A stretch of 64,000 bases of DNA, from assembly GCF_002940005.1 (NCBI RefSeq), contig NZ_MDEF01000015.1. The stretch is one strand, 5' to 3'. Positions 52,820-62,522 of the stretch are shown here, piece by piece. The position numbers and the translations under genes were made by a program. Source of the DNA: Xanthomonas hortorum (lineage in GTDB: Bacteria; Pseudomonadota; Gammaproteobacteria; Xanthomonadales; Xanthomonadaceae). Each line of letters opens with the position of its first letter. The first letter of the stretch is position 1. The notes under the pieces were generated by a model that had not been told where the DNA came from, did no database searches, and worked only from the letters and a program-made list of their open reading frames with translations.

Positions 52820-52964
52820 TCGCACCATGGCCGCTGAAACAGGGGCGGCAGCCACGGGCGGCATCACTTGGAAGCAAAGCGACAAGACAGTTGCGAGTCG
52901 TCTTGTCGGTTGCGTCCGGGGATGTGCACCGTTGTTTGGCAGTAGAGCTTGGGAGAGGCCTCTA

Positions 52965-55900
52965 ATGCTGATGGTTCGCAAGGCGTTCCGCCGTGGAGCG
53001 CTGTGGTTGTTGTGTGGTTGCATCGGTTGGACTGCAGTGGAGGCTGCGCCTGCCGACGATCCGCCGGGCCCTTACGATGTGCGCGTGTTCGCGGGCGGGG
53101 TGGGGCTGACCAAGAAGCTCGCCGCCGATACGCCGTTGCTTGCCGCCAACGCCGATTGGAGCGTGTCCGGTTGGGTGCGCCTATCCAGTGCAACGACAGG
53201 CCCTGCGTTGATCGCCGGTGTGGGCGATCCGCAAGGCACTGGCCGTTATTTTGTTGTCGAAGACGGCAAGCTCGGCTTTGTGCAGGGTGGCGACAACGTG
53301 CTGCGCAGCAAGCAGACGCTGCGCGCAGGGACGTGGACATACGTCGCCGCAGTTGCACAAGGCACGCGTCTGACGCTGTATGCAAATGGCCGTGAGGTTG
53401 CTAGCGGCAAGGTGCAGCAGCTCGCGGTTGCGCCAACATTGGTATTCGGCCCGCGTCAGCAACCGGCTGCGTATACACACCACTTCGGTGGGGAGATCGC
53501 GGGCTTTACCGCGCAGGCGGGTGCACTGGATGCGGCAGCCATCGCGTCGCTTGCAAGGCAGGCGCCGGATCCTGCGTTGCAGCGCTTTGAAGACGCATCG
53601 CCTGGCTGGCGTGTGCAGGTCAAGCAGATGGCTGGGCAGCTTGCGCCGCAGCCTGCGGCGACCTTGCCACGCAGTGCAGCGGCCTTCTCGACGCCGGTTG
53701 CCAAGCCGGTGCCGAACGCACCGGCGCTGCAGCCGCTGGATGCCGCGTCATGGCGGGTCGGGGCATGGCAGTTGGCTGCGGCAGCGGACCTTGGTCAAGC
53801 TACCGGTGCAACGCTGTCGCGCAGCGATTACGCAGCGGGCAAGACCACGTGGCGCGCCGCGACCGTGCCGGGTACGGTGCTCACCACACTGGTGGATCGC
53901 GGTGTGTATCCGGATCCGGATATCGGCCTCAACAACATGGCGATTCCCGAATCGTTGAGCCGGCAGGATTGGTGGTACCGCAGCACTTTCGATGTGCCTG
54001 CGACACTCCAAGGCAGGCGGCTGGAACTGCTGTTCAACGGCATCAACTATGCCGGCGAAATCTGGGTCAACGGCACCCAGGTCGGGCGCACCCGTGGTGC
54101 ATTCGCGCGCGGCCGCTTCGACGTCAGCAAGCAGCTCAAGCCGGGCAGGAATGTCATTGCAGTGCGCGTGTCCCCGCCGCCTCATCCGGGCATCGCACAC
54201 GAACAATCGATGACGGCGGGCGTCGGCGAAAATGGCGGTATGCAGGCGCTGGACGGGCCGACCTTTATCGCCAGCGAAGGCTGGGACTGGATTCCGGCGG
54301 TGCGCGATCGCAATGCCGGTCTGTGGCAAGACGTGCAGTTGCATGCAACAGGTCCCGTGGCGCTCGGTGATACGCAGGTGGTCACCGCGCGGCTGGCACC
54401 GGATCACCACCGCGCGGAACTCGAGGTCAGCGTGCCACTGCGCAACGACACCAACGCAGCAGTGCAGGGCAGCTTGCAGCTGGCCTTCGGCGATGTGCGC
54501 ATCCAGCGCGAGGTCACGGTGCCGGCCGGTGGCAGCACGCTCAAGCTCACCGCTGCCGATACGCCGCAGTTGATCATCGCCAATCCGCGCCTGTGGTGGC
54601 CCAACGGCTATGGCGAGCCTGCGCTGTATACCTTGCAGGTCGGCTTCGATATTGCCGGCGCGCGTTCGGATGCGCAGCAGCTGCGCTTCGGCATTCGGCA
54701 GGTCAGTTACGAGCTGTCGTTGTTCGACGACGATGGTGCACTACGCCGCGTGCTGGTCGATCTCAATCAGGCCCGGCAACGTGGCGAACGCATTATCGAT
54801 GTGCGTCATGCCGCGATCCGTCCGGTGCCCGGTGGCAATGCGCAATCGTTGTATCCCGGCGCCTTGTCTTCGCCCGCCGTGCAGCAACTCGACGACACCA
54901 CCTTGGCCCCGCATCTGGCGCTACGCATCAACGGCGTGCGCATTGCAGTCAAGGGCGGCAACTGGGGCATGGACGATTGGCGCAAGCGGGTCTCCCGTGA
55001 GCGGCTGGAGCCGTACTTCCGGCTGCAGCGCGATGCGCATTTCAATGTGGTGCGTAACTGGGTGGGGCAGAACACCGAAGCCAGCTTCTTCGAGTTGGCC
55101 GACGAATACGGCATGCTGGTGTTCAACGACTTCTGGCAGTCCACCCAGAACTACAACCTCGAGCCGGCCGACGCGGCGCTGTTTCTGGACAATGCCGCCG
55201 AGGTGATCAAGCGCTTCCGTAATCATCCTTCCATCGTGTTGTGGTTCGGGCGTAACGAAGGCGTGCCGGCTCCCATCCTCAACGAAGGCCTGGACACACT
55301 GGTTGCCGAACTTGATGGCACACGGTGGTACACCGGCAGTTCCAACGAGATCAATCTGCAGGTCAGCGGGCCGTACAACTACCGCGAGCCGGTGGCGTAC
55401 TTCAACAAGCTGGCGCAGGGGTTTTCGGTGGAAGTGGGCACGCCTTCGTTTTCCACGCTGGAATCGTTCAAGGCGTCGGTACCTGCCGTGCAGGATCAGT
55501 GGCCGATCGGCGATGCCTGGGCGTATCACGACTGGCACCAGTCCGGTAACGGCGACACCGGCAGCTTCATGCGCACGCTCACCGACAAGCTCGGCGCACC
55601 GACCAGCCTGGCCGATTTCGAGCGCAAGGCGCAGCTGCTCAATTACGACACCCACCGCGCCATCTTCGAAGGGTTCAACGCGCAACTGTGGAGCAAGAAC
55701 AGCGGGCGCTTTCTGTGGATGAGCCATCCCGCCTGGCCCAGCAACATGTGGCAGATCTACAGCCACGACTACGACACCCATGCCGCTTATTACGGCGTGC
55801 GCAATGCGGCAGAGATGCTGCATGTACAGATGAACCTGCCCGGCCACGAGGTGGTGGTGGTCAACAACGCGGCCGAGCCGGTCAGCGGCTTGCGTGTGCG

Positions 55901-56432
55901 TGCGGAGATCTACGGTGCCGATGGCAAGCTGCTGCAACAGCGCGAGCAGGCAGTCGATGCAGAGGCGGTTGCAGTATCGGCACCGGTTCTGCAGTTGGCT
56001 CCGCTGCTCAAGGACACCAATGGGCTTGGCTTTGTGCGCTTGCAATTGCTCGACCGCGACGCCGTCGTGCGCTCGCGTAATTTCTATTGGGTGGCGCGCG
56101 ATGCGGCCGCCATGCGCGGCCTGGATGCGTTGGCGGCAGTGCCGGTGCAGCTCAGTACGCAGTTGCAGGACGGTGCGGAGCCGGTGCTGCGCGCCACCGT
56201 GCGCAATGCATCGCAGCAGGTTGCGCTCAACACCAAGCTGACCCTGGTGGACGCGCAAGGCCAGCGCATCCTGCCGGCGTATTACAGCGACAACTATCTG
56301 AGTCTGGTGCCAGGCGAGCAGCGCGAGATCGAGATTCGCGGTCCGTCTGCGGCGAGCTTGCGCAATGCCACGCTGCAAGTGCGTGGCTGGAATGTCGAAC
56401 CATCAACAGGTGCTGCCAACGGGCTTCCGTAG
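52965..56432 (+). CDS. Large exported GH2-family glycosidase with N-terminal LamG-like domain
   Basis: A 1155-residue secreted enzyme. A signal peptide is followed (about residues 30-215) by a concanavalin/LamG-like domain ('WSVSGWVRLSSATTGPALIAGV', 'TWTYVAAVAQGTRLTLYANG'). Then come the GH2 sugar-binding domain ('DWWYRSTFDVPATLQGRRLELLFNGINYAGEIWVNG'), Ig-like domains and a TIM barrel. Candidate acid/base is Glu765 in 'WFGRNEGVP', and candidate nucleophile is Glu823 in 'FSVEVGTPS'. The layout fits beta-mannosidase or exo-beta-glucosaminidase. GGGAGAGG precedes the ATG at 52965; the longer frame is upstream noise. Neighbouring TonB receptor and LacI gene suggest glycan use. Confidence 0.9.
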   Translation: MLMVRKAFRRGALWLLCGCIGWTAVEAAPADDPPGPYDVRVFAGGVGLTKKLAADTPLLAANADWSVSGWVRLSSATTGPALIAGVGDPQGTGRYFVVEDGKLGFVQGGDNVLRSKQTLRAGTWTYVAAVAQGTRLTLYANGREVASGKVQQLAVAPTLVFGPRQQPAAYTHHFGGEIAGFTAQAGALDAAAIASLARQAPDPALQRFEDASPGWRVQVKQMAGQLAPQPAATLPRSAAAFSTPVAKPVPNAPALQPLDAASWRVGAWQLAAAADLGQATGATLSRSDYAAGKTTWRAATVPGTVLTTLVDRGVYPDPDIGLNNMAIPESLSRQDWWYRSTFDVPATLQGRRLELLFNGINYAGEIWVNGTQVGRTRGAFARGRFDVSKQLKPGRNVIAVRVSPPPHPGIAHEQSMTAGVGENGGMQALDGPTFIASEGWDWIPAVRDRNAGLWQDVQLHATGPVALGDTQVVTARLAPDHHRAELEVSVPLRNDTNAAVQGSLQLAFGDVRIQREVTVPAGGSTLKLTAADTPQLIIANPRLWWPNGYGEPALYTLQVGFDIAGARSDAQQLRFGIRQVSYELSLFDDDGALRRVLVDLNQARQRGERIIDVRHAAIRPVPGGNAQSLYPGALSSPAVQQLDDTTLAPHLALRINGVRIAVKGGNWGMDDWRKRVSRERLEPYFRLQRDAHFNVVRNWVGQNTEASFFELADEYGMLVFNDFWQSTQNYNLEPADAALFLDNAAEVIKRFRNHPSIVLWFGRNEGVPAPILNEGLDTLVAELDGTRWYTGSSNEINLQVSGPYNYREPVAYFNKLAQGFSVEVGTPSFSTLESFKASVPAVQDQWPIGDAWAYHDWHQSGNGDTGSFMRTLTDKLGAPTSLADFERKAQLLNYDTHRAIFEGFNAQLWSKNSGRFLWMSHPAWPSNMWQIYSHDYDTHAAYYGVRNAAEMLHVQMNLPGHEVVVVNNAAEPVSGLRVRAEIYGADGKLLQQREQAVDAEAVAVSAPVLQLAPLLKDTNGLGFVRLQLLDRDAVVRSRNFYWVARDAAAMRGLDALAAVPVQLSTQLQDGAEPVLRATVRNASQQVALNTKLTLVDAQGQRILPAYYSDNYLSLVPGEQREIEIRGPSAASLRNATLQVRGWNVEPSTGAANGLP

Positions 56433-56450
56433 CGGCGCCAGCAAGTTGCC

Positions 56451-56499
56451 GCGCCGTGCCTTGCACGGCGCTCGTACTGACGTGCCGATCGCACGTCAG
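56451..56499 (+). promoter_or_regulatory. Two inverted repeats between GH2 and the TonB receptor
   Basis: GCGCCGTGC-CTT-GCACGGCGC (56451-56471) and CTGACGTGC-CGATC-GCACGTCAG (56477-56499), both perfect. They may modulate readthrough, mark a processing site, or include an operator. There is no T-run. Confidence 0.5.
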
Positions 56500-56572
56500 C
56501 CAATACCGCATTGCCGTGCCTGCAATGCCATTCGAAACGGTCGTGGATTGTCGTCATCCCTGGGAGGGGACC

Positions 56573-59509
56573 ATGAACAAGCTGCATGCGAACACCCGTC
56601 ACACCCCATTGGCTGCCGCATTCGCGGCGGCGCTCACCTTGCTTGCCGGCAGCGTCAACGCGCAGGACGCCAGCACCACTGCTGGCGTCACCGAACTGGA
56701 CAAGGTCATGGTCAAAGGCGTGCGCGGCGCGCAGGCCGAGGCCATTGAAAACAAGCGTACCGCCGCGCAGATCATCGATTCGATCTCTGCCGAAGACATC
56801 GGCAAATTGCCCGACGTCACCATCACCGATTCGCTGCAGCGCGTGCCCGGCGTGCAGATCCGGCGCTCGGCCGGCGAAGGCTCGCAGCTCAATATTCGCG
56901 GCATGCCGCAGGTGCAGACCACCATGAACGGTGAGTTGTACTTGAGCGCCGGTGGCGGCGACCAATATGGCCAGCCCAATATTGGCCGTGCGCAGCCGGA
57001 TTTTGTCGACATCCCGCCGACCTTGTTCAGTGGCGTTGATGTGATCAAATCGCCCACCGCTGCCGATCTGGATGGCGGTATCAGCGGGACCGTGTCGCTG
57101 AAGACGCGCCGCCCGTTCGATCTGCCGGAAGGCTGGACCTTCAGCGGCCAGGCCGAAGGCTCCTACGGCGATCGCGTGCAGGAACTCAATGAACTGTACT
57201 CGGGCCTGGCCAGCTTCCGCACCGAGCGCTGGGGTGCGTTGCTGGCGGTGTCGTACTCCGATGCCACGCTGGAAAACAAGCACCCCAGCGTGTATTCCAA
57301 CGGTGCGCAGAAGTCCACCGAGCAGAACGTGGGCTTCGATTTCAACGGCGATGGACGCATCGGCAGCAATACCGACCCGAGCAATCTGCCGCGCGATTAT
57401 TTCTACAACTGGGTGGCCACCGAACTGGATAACCGCAGCACCGATCGCCAGCGCACCGGCGTCAACGGCTCGTTCCAGTTCAACATCAACGAGTCGTGGA
57501 CGGTGCTGGCCGATGCGGCCTACACCAAGCTCGAAGACCAGGACACCTCGGTGGCCGCGCAGCTGCATACCGGCTGGGCCACCAACCAATTGCAGCCGGG
57601 GTCGGTGGTCGATTCCAATGGCGTGCTCGAATATGGCCAGTTCCGCTACAACCGCTTTCAAGCGCATTCCATGGCCGGTGTGGCCGATTCGAACGCGTTG
57701 AACACCAATCTGGAACTCCGCTTCGACGATGGCGGCCCGTTTCGCGCCTCGTTCCGTTGGGTGCACGGCGATGCCGAGCGCACCTACGACGAAGCGCGTG
57801 CCGACGCCGTAGTGACGCGCGGCGACCAGATCACCCGCGCCGGTGGCGTGACGCAATGGGCAAACGCCAATGGCTTGCCAACGGTCGATGCCTCGGTGGA
57901 TTTTCGTGGCACCTATCCGGCGGTCAACCTCGGCACCGATGTGTCCAACCCGGACAACTGGCAGCTGATGTCCACCTGGGCGCAGGGCAACAAGATCGAA
58001 GCGACGATGGATGCGTTCCGCGCCGACGGTACCTTCGAGTTCGATGAGGGCGTGGTGCGCGGTTTCCAGTTCGGCATTCGCTACGGCGAGCGCGAGGTCA
58101 AGCTGGATACCTACCGCTACCTGTCGCCGGTGTCGAGCAGTTGTGCAGACCCGAGCCGCTCGCTGTATTACTTCAAGGATCCGCTGATCGTGGATACCTG
58201 CAGCGGTGTCTCCGAGGCGCGCCTGCTGCCGTTCAATTCGATTCCCGGTTACTGGGCGTACTTCAACGACTTCGATCCGCTCAAAGTCACCGGCCTGGGC
58301 AGCCAGGGCCTGCCGGCGATCAACCCGCAGGTCATGAAGGACCCGGTGGCGTATCTCAACAGCCTGTACCCGGGCAATGTGGCGTACCAGCAGGCAGCCG
58401 ATTCGTACAAGGTCACCGAAAAGAGCACCGCGGCATACTTTCTGGCGAATCTGGAAGGCGGCACCGGCAGTGCGGTGCCGTGGACGGCGAACATCGGCGC
58501 CCGCATCGTGCAGACCAAGCTGGCGATCGATCAGTATCTGAGCAGCGGCAATGTGTTTATCGGCAATGTCGAATGGAACGGTGTCAGCCCGGCGATCGGT
58601 ACCAATCGATTGAACCGCCAATACACCGACGTGCTGCCTACCGCCAACCTCTCGCTGGATATCACCGACGCGCAGAAGCTGCGCTTTGCCTACAACAAGG
58701 CGGTGGCGCGCCAGGATCTGCCCGATCTCGGTCGCGGCCTGGTGAGTTTCTATGCGGTCAACGGCACACCGCCGCGCAATCCATCGTTGCCCTCGGATGC
58801 AGTGCTGTTCCTCAACGGCCGCTCCGGCAATCCGGATCTCGATCCGTATCGCGCCACCAACTACAACGCCTCGTGGGAATGGTATTTCGCCGATGCCTCG
58901 TTGATCAGCGTGGGCGCGTTCCTGATCGATGTGAAGTCGTTTCCCACCACCGTGACCAATATCGAACTGTTGCCTGACGCCGATGGCGTGGTGCGTCAGG
59001 GCGGTACGGTCGAGCGCATCGTCAACGGCGGTGGCGGCAAGATCAAGGGTTTCGAAATCGGCTACCAGCAGGCGTTCGATTTCCTGCCCGGCTGGCTCAG
59101 CGGCTTCGGCACCAACATCAATTACACCTTCTCCGATGCCGACACCGACAACACCGATATCGAAGGCAACACGCTGCCGATCGGCGACAACTCCAAGCAT
59201 CAGGCCAATGCGGTGCTGTGGTACCAGAAGGACAAGCTGCAGGCGCGCGTGGCCTACAACTGGCGCAGCAAGCGCTTCAGCCAGGTCAACAGCGGGGCCT
59301 GGGGCGATGAACTGGCGATCTGGAACGACGATGTGGGCTATCTGGATGCATCGCTCAGCTACGACGTCAATGATCACCTGACGCTCTACGCACAGGCCAC
59401 CAACCTCACCGGCGAGAGCGAACGCCGTTACGCGCAGTGGACCAATCACTACTACGACCAGAACATCTTTGAGCGTCGTTACTACGCGGGTTTGCGTCTG
59501 CGCTTCTGA
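56573..59509 (+). CDS. TonB-dependent receptor, carbohydrate-type
   Basis: A 978-residue outer-membrane transporter. The signal peptide ends 'SVNAQDA'. The plug begins 'ENKRTAAQIIDSISAEDIGK', then 'LPDVTITDSLQRVPGVQIRR' and 'LNIRGMPQVQTTMNGE', as in Xanthomonas and Caulobacter receptors for plant glycans. The barrel is very large and ends in Phe after 'GLRLR'. GGGAGGGG lies a few bases before the ATG at 56573; a much longer frame runs back into GH2 but is a shadow. It lies 140 bases after GH2 on the same strand, with a terminator after it. A GH2-derived sugar is the likely cargo. Confidence 0.93.
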   Translation: MNKLHANTRHTPLAAAFAAALTLLAGSVNAQDASTTAGVTELDKVMVKGVRGAQAEAIENKRTAAQIIDSISAEDIGKLPDVTITDSLQRVPGVQIRRSAGEGSQLNIRGMPQVQTTMNGELYLSAGGGDQYGQPNIGRAQPDFVDIPPTLFSGVDVIKSPTAADLDGGISGTVSLKTRRPFDLPEGWTFSGQAEGSYGDRVQELNELYSGLASFRTERWGALLAVSYSDATLENKHPSVYSNGAQKSTEQNVGFDFNGDGRIGSNTDPSNLPRDYFYNWVATELDNRSTDRQRTGVNGSFQFNINESWTVLADAAYTKLEDQDTSVAAQLHTGWATNQLQPGSVVDSNGVLEYGQFRYNRFQAHSMAGVADSNALNTNLELRFDDGGPFRASFRWVHGDAERTYDEARADAVVTRGDQITRAGGVTQWANANGLPTVDASVDFRGTYPAVNLGTDVSNPDNWQLMSTWAQGNKIEATMDAFRADGTFEFDEGVVRGFQFGIRYGEREVKLDTYRYLSPVSSSCADPSRSLYYFKDPLIVDTCSGVSEARLLPFNSIPGYWAYFNDFDPLKVTGLGSQGLPAINPQVMKDPVAYLNSLYPGNVAYQQAADSYKVTEKSTAAYFLANLEGGTGSAVPWTANIGARIVQTKLAIDQYLSSGNVFIGNVEWNGVSPAIGTNRLNRQYTDVLPTANLSLDITDAQKLRFAYNKAVARQDLPDLGRGLVSFYAVNGTPPRNPSLPSDAVLFLNGRSGNPDLDPYRATNYNASWEWYFADASLISVGAFLIDVKSFPTTVTNIELLPDADGVVRQGGTVERIVNGGGGKIKGFEIGYQQAFDFLPGWLSGFGTNINYTFSDADTDNTDIEGNTLPIGDNSKHQANAVLWYQKDKLQARVAYNWRSKRFSQVNSGAWGDELAIWNDDVGYLDASLSYDVNDHLTLYAQATNLTGESERRYAQWTNHYYDQNIFERRYYAGLRLRF

Positions 59510-59665
59510 TTCGCTTGCACCGTTGTGCGGCACGGCGCATCCACGCGCTGTGTCGCACATGTTTGCTTGTTGTCTACTCTCCAAGCCGTCATTGCGCTTT
59601 CTTCCCGTCGCCGTTGAATGCGGCGCTGCAGTACGCCCGATGGAAACGTCGGGCACCCTCCCATT

Positions 59666-59702
59666 CGGCTGCATCGTCGGGAAGCGATGCGGCCGCTTTT
59701 TT
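59666..59702 (+). terminator. Rho-independent terminator of the TonB receptor
   Basis: CGGCTGCATCG / CGATGCGGCCG stem with one wobble, loop TCGGGAAG, then C and six T. Confidence 0.85.
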
Positions 59703-59747
59703 GTGCGTAATGGCACAGGGGTTACACGCTGCGGATCGATGTAGCGG

Positions 59748-60800
59748 TTACCGTGCCGGCGGCCCCGCGGTGGATCCGCGCTTGACCACGGTGTACTTCA
59801 TCACCTGATGCACGCCCGGTGCGGTATCGCCCTTGCGTCGCTGACGGATTGCATCGGCCAACAGCGACACTGCAGCGCGTCCCATCGCGGTGACCGGTTG
59901 ATGCACGGTGGTGAGCTCGGGCCAGATGGTGGTGGCCACCGGTGTGTCGTCGAAGCCTGCGACCGACACGTCCTCGGGCACGCGCAGACCCAGTCCGTGC
60001 GCCACGGCCACTGCAGCAGCGGCCATATCGTCGTTGCTGCAGAAAATGGCGGTGGGCGGTTGCGCTTGTGCGAGCAGGCTGCGTGCGGCGAGCAGGCCGG
60101 AGCGATAGGTGAATAATCCTTCGGCGATCAACTCCTCGGCCACCGTCAAACCTGCGGCCTGCAAGCTGTCGAGATAGCCATTGGCGCGTAACGCGCTCGG
60201 GGTGTGCTTGGGGTCGCCCTTGATCAAGGCGATGCGGCGATGGCCCAGTTCGATCAGATGATCGACGATGGCGCGCGCGGCCTGATAATCGTCGATGCGC
60301 ACCGAGCTGATTTGCGCCATCGGCGCGCCGCTGGCCACCGCCACGACCGGGATGCCGCGTGCATCGAGTTCGGCAATGGTCTGGCGCGAATCGCATAACG
60401 GTGGCGGCAATATCACCCCGTCCACGCCGGCCGCCAGCAATCGTTCGGTGGCGGCGCGCTGGCTGCGGATGGCGCCGCATTTTTCCACCAGCACTTGGCT
60501 GCCATTGAGGCTGCTCTGTTCGAGCAAGCCGAGCATGAACTGATTGAGATAGGCGGCGCTGGGATTGCTGTACAGCACACCGATGCGCAACAGACCGCTG
60601 GTGCGTAACGAGCGGCCGGCCAGGTTGGGCCGGTAGCCCAATGCCTGCACTGAGGCTTCCACGCGCACGCGCATGTCTTCACCGACATGCGGGTGCCGGT
60701 TGATGACGCGCGAGGCGGTCATCGGCGAGACGCCTGCGTGTTTGGCGACATCCAGCAGAGTCGCTGCAGTGTTCGCACTGCGTTGCCGCTTGGCCGCCAT
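59748..60800 (-). CDS. LacI-family transcriptional regulator
   Basis: A 350-residue repressor. The N-terminal helix-turn-helix and hinge are 'TLLDVAKHAGVSPMTASRVINRHPHVGEDMRVRVEASVQALGYRPNLAGRSLR'. The sugar-binding domain resembles the LacI/GntR type ('FGLGVLY'-like start 'RIGVLYSNPSAAYLNQF', 'FCSNDDMAAAAV', 'VAGFDDTPVATTIWPELTTVHQPV'). The ATG at 60800 starts the DNA-binding domain; the upstream extension is noise. It is convergent with the TonB receptor and probably controls the GH97/GH2/receptor genes, with the inducer being a glycan fragment. Confidence 0.93.
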   Translation of the reverse strand: MAAKRQRSANTAATLLDVAKHAGVSPMTASRVINRHPHVGEDMRVRVEASVQALGYRPNLAGRSLRTSGLLRIGVLYSNPSAAYLNQFMLGLLEQSSLNGSQVLVEKCGAIRSQRAATERLLAAGVDGVILPPPLCDSRQTIAELDARGIPVVAVASGAPMAQISSVRIDDYQAARAIVDHLIELGHRRIALIKGDPKHTPSALRANGYLDSLQAAGLTVAEELIAEGLFTYRSGLLAARSLLAQAQPPTAIFCSNDDMAAAAVAVAHGLGLRVPEDVSVAGFDDTPVATTIWPELTTVHQPVTAMGRAAVSLLADAIRQRRKGDTAPGVHQVMKYTVVKRGSTAGPPAR

Positions 60801-60921
60801 CGTGTGTGCTCGTCCTGGAGTGGAAGCGAAAGGGCAGGGGGTGCGCTTGAAGCCTGCAGCGACTGATATTGTCTTCGCTGCTGGTAAGCGGCGCTGTCGA
60901 TGTTCGGGATCGGCACCGATA

Positions 60922-60938
60922 ACGCACACCGTGTGCGT
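60922..60938. promoter_or_regulatory. Inverted repeat upstream of the LacI gene
   Basis: ACGCACAC-C-GTGTGCGT, perfect 8-bp arms, 122 bases upstream of the LacI start. It does not match the GGTAACGTTACC site, so it may bind a different protein or be a hairpin. Confidence 0.35.
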
Positions 60939-60993
60939 CACCTGTGCCGCCTGTGCTCAACCGACGTCCGCCCGCGGACGTCTTCAGTCGCGC

Positions 60994-62412
60994 TTACTCG
61001 CTCGGCGGTTGCACAACCTTCGCACGACTACCGAAATCGCCATCCGCTTCGGCCGCCAGATACGCAAACACCGTATAGGCGGCCACGTTTTGTGCGAGCG
61101 CTTTCGGGTCGATCTTGTCCAGGGTGTCGTCAGCAGTGTGATGCAGATCGAAATAGTCGGTGCCGTCCTGCGCCAGCCACGCCCATGCGCCACCCTTGGC
61201 CGAGATCGGGCCGACATCCGGGCCGGGGCTGCCCTTGCTAGGCTCATACGCGATACCAAGCGGTGCTAGCACCTCGGCGATCTGTTTGGTCGCTGCGCGC
61301 GATTCTTCCGGTGCCGCCGAGCCGGTGTTGAACGCATAGATACGCCCGGCACCGAAGTCGCTCTCCGCGCCGATCTGATGCAGCGCCATGTCCTTGGCAT
61401 CCTTGCCGTGTGCGGCCGCGTACGCCTTGCCGCCATACAGGCCTTGCTCCTCGTTGGCGAAGGCCACCACGCGAATCGTGCGCTTGGGCGCCTGCTTGAG
61501 TTGGCCGATCAAATGGCCTGCAGCCATGGTGATCGCAACGCCTGCACCATCGTCGATCGCGCCGGTGCCCAGATCCCACGAATCCAGATGCCCGCCGATC
61601 ACCACCACTTCCTTCGGCTTGCTGCGCCCGGTGATTTCGCCGATCACGTTGTACGAGGTCGCCGTGCCGTCCCAGCCGCAATCCAGCGCCAACCGCAGAC
61701 GCGTGCTGCCTAGCGCGGTGAGCCGCGCGAGCTGATTGGCGTCCGGTACCGACAACGCTGCTGCCGGCACCGGCGTCACGCCTTCATCGAAGCGGGTGAT
61801 GCCGGTATGCGGCACGCGGTGCGAGTCGGTGCCGGCCGAGCGCATCACAAATCCGACCGCACCCTTGCGAATCGCTTCCGACGGCCCCTTGCTGCGCACC
61901 GCGCCGCCATTGCGGTAATCCTGGCCGTCGCGTGCCTTGGTCATCTGGTAATCGACGAACGCGATCTTGCCGGTGAGCGAGCCGGCCGGTGCAGCCTGCA
62001 ACGCAGCGAGAGTTTCGAAGCGCACCACCTCGCCTTCGACAGTGCCGCCCGGGCTGCCGCCCAGCGCGGTGATGTGCAACGGCTGCGCATGCGCGCCGAT
62101 CACCGTGGCCTGCTCGCTGCGACGCTGCCACTTGGGAAAGGTCACCGGCTCGGTCCACACCTTGTCGAAGCCCAGCGTGGTGAACTCGGCCTTGGCCCAG
62201 GCCACCGCGCGCGGATCGGCTTCGCCGCCGGCAATCCGCGGGCCCACTTCGGTGGTCAACGATTCCACCACTGCAAAGCCGGTGCTGTCGGCCAACGCCT
62301 GCTCGCGCAGCTGTGCGGCGGTGCGCAGCGCGCTATCGGCGATGGTGGTTGGTGCGGCCAGCGCGGGCGCGCAAGCGAGTAGGGCAGAGATGGCGACAGC
62401 GAGACGACGCAT
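60994..62412 (-). CDS. Exported M28-family zinc aminopeptidase
   Basis: A 472-residue periplasmic peptidase with signal peptide ending 'PALAAP'. A PA (protease-associated) insert lies at about residues 120-240. The zinc residues follow the M28 pattern: 'GGHLDSWDLGTGAIDDGAG' (His and Asp), 'NEEQGLYGG' (catalytic and ligand Glu) and 'ESDFGAGRIYAF', with the final His in 'DYFDLHHTADDTLDKID'. The ATG at 62412 is chosen because it starts the signal; the longer frame runs through mscL. It removes N-terminal residues from peptides, probably for nutrition. It stands alone. Confidence 0.93.
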   Translation of the reverse strand: MRRLAVAISALLACAPALAAPTTIADSALRTAAQLREQALADSTGFAVVESLTTEVGPRIAGGEADPRAVAWAKAEFTTLGFDKVWTEPVTFPKWQRRSEQATVIGAHAQPLHITALGGSPGGTVEGEVVRFETLAALQAAPAGSLTGKIAFVDYQMTKARDGQDYRNGGAVRSKGPSEAIRKGAVGFVMRSAGTDSHRVPHTGITRFDEGVTPVPAAALSVPDANQLARLTALGSTRLRLALDCGWDGTATSYNVIGEITGRSKPKEVVVIGGHLDSWDLGTGAIDDGAGVAITMAAGHLIGQLKQAPKRTIRVVAFANEEQGLYGGKAYAAAHGKDAKDMALHQIGAESDFGAGRIYAFNTGSAAPEESRAATKQIAEVLAPLGIAYEPSKGSPGPDVGPISAKGGAWAWLAQDGTDYFDLHHTADDTLDKIDPKALAQNVAAYTVFAYLAAEADGDFGSRAKVVQPPSE

Positions 62413-62522
62413 GCAGGGCGGCTCCAACGACAAGGGGGACCCCGAGCTTATCAGCGCGAGGTCCCCCGTCTGCGTGCGAAAGGTCATCCTCCTGCGCGAA
62501 GTTGCGCAGTGGATGTGTCCGC

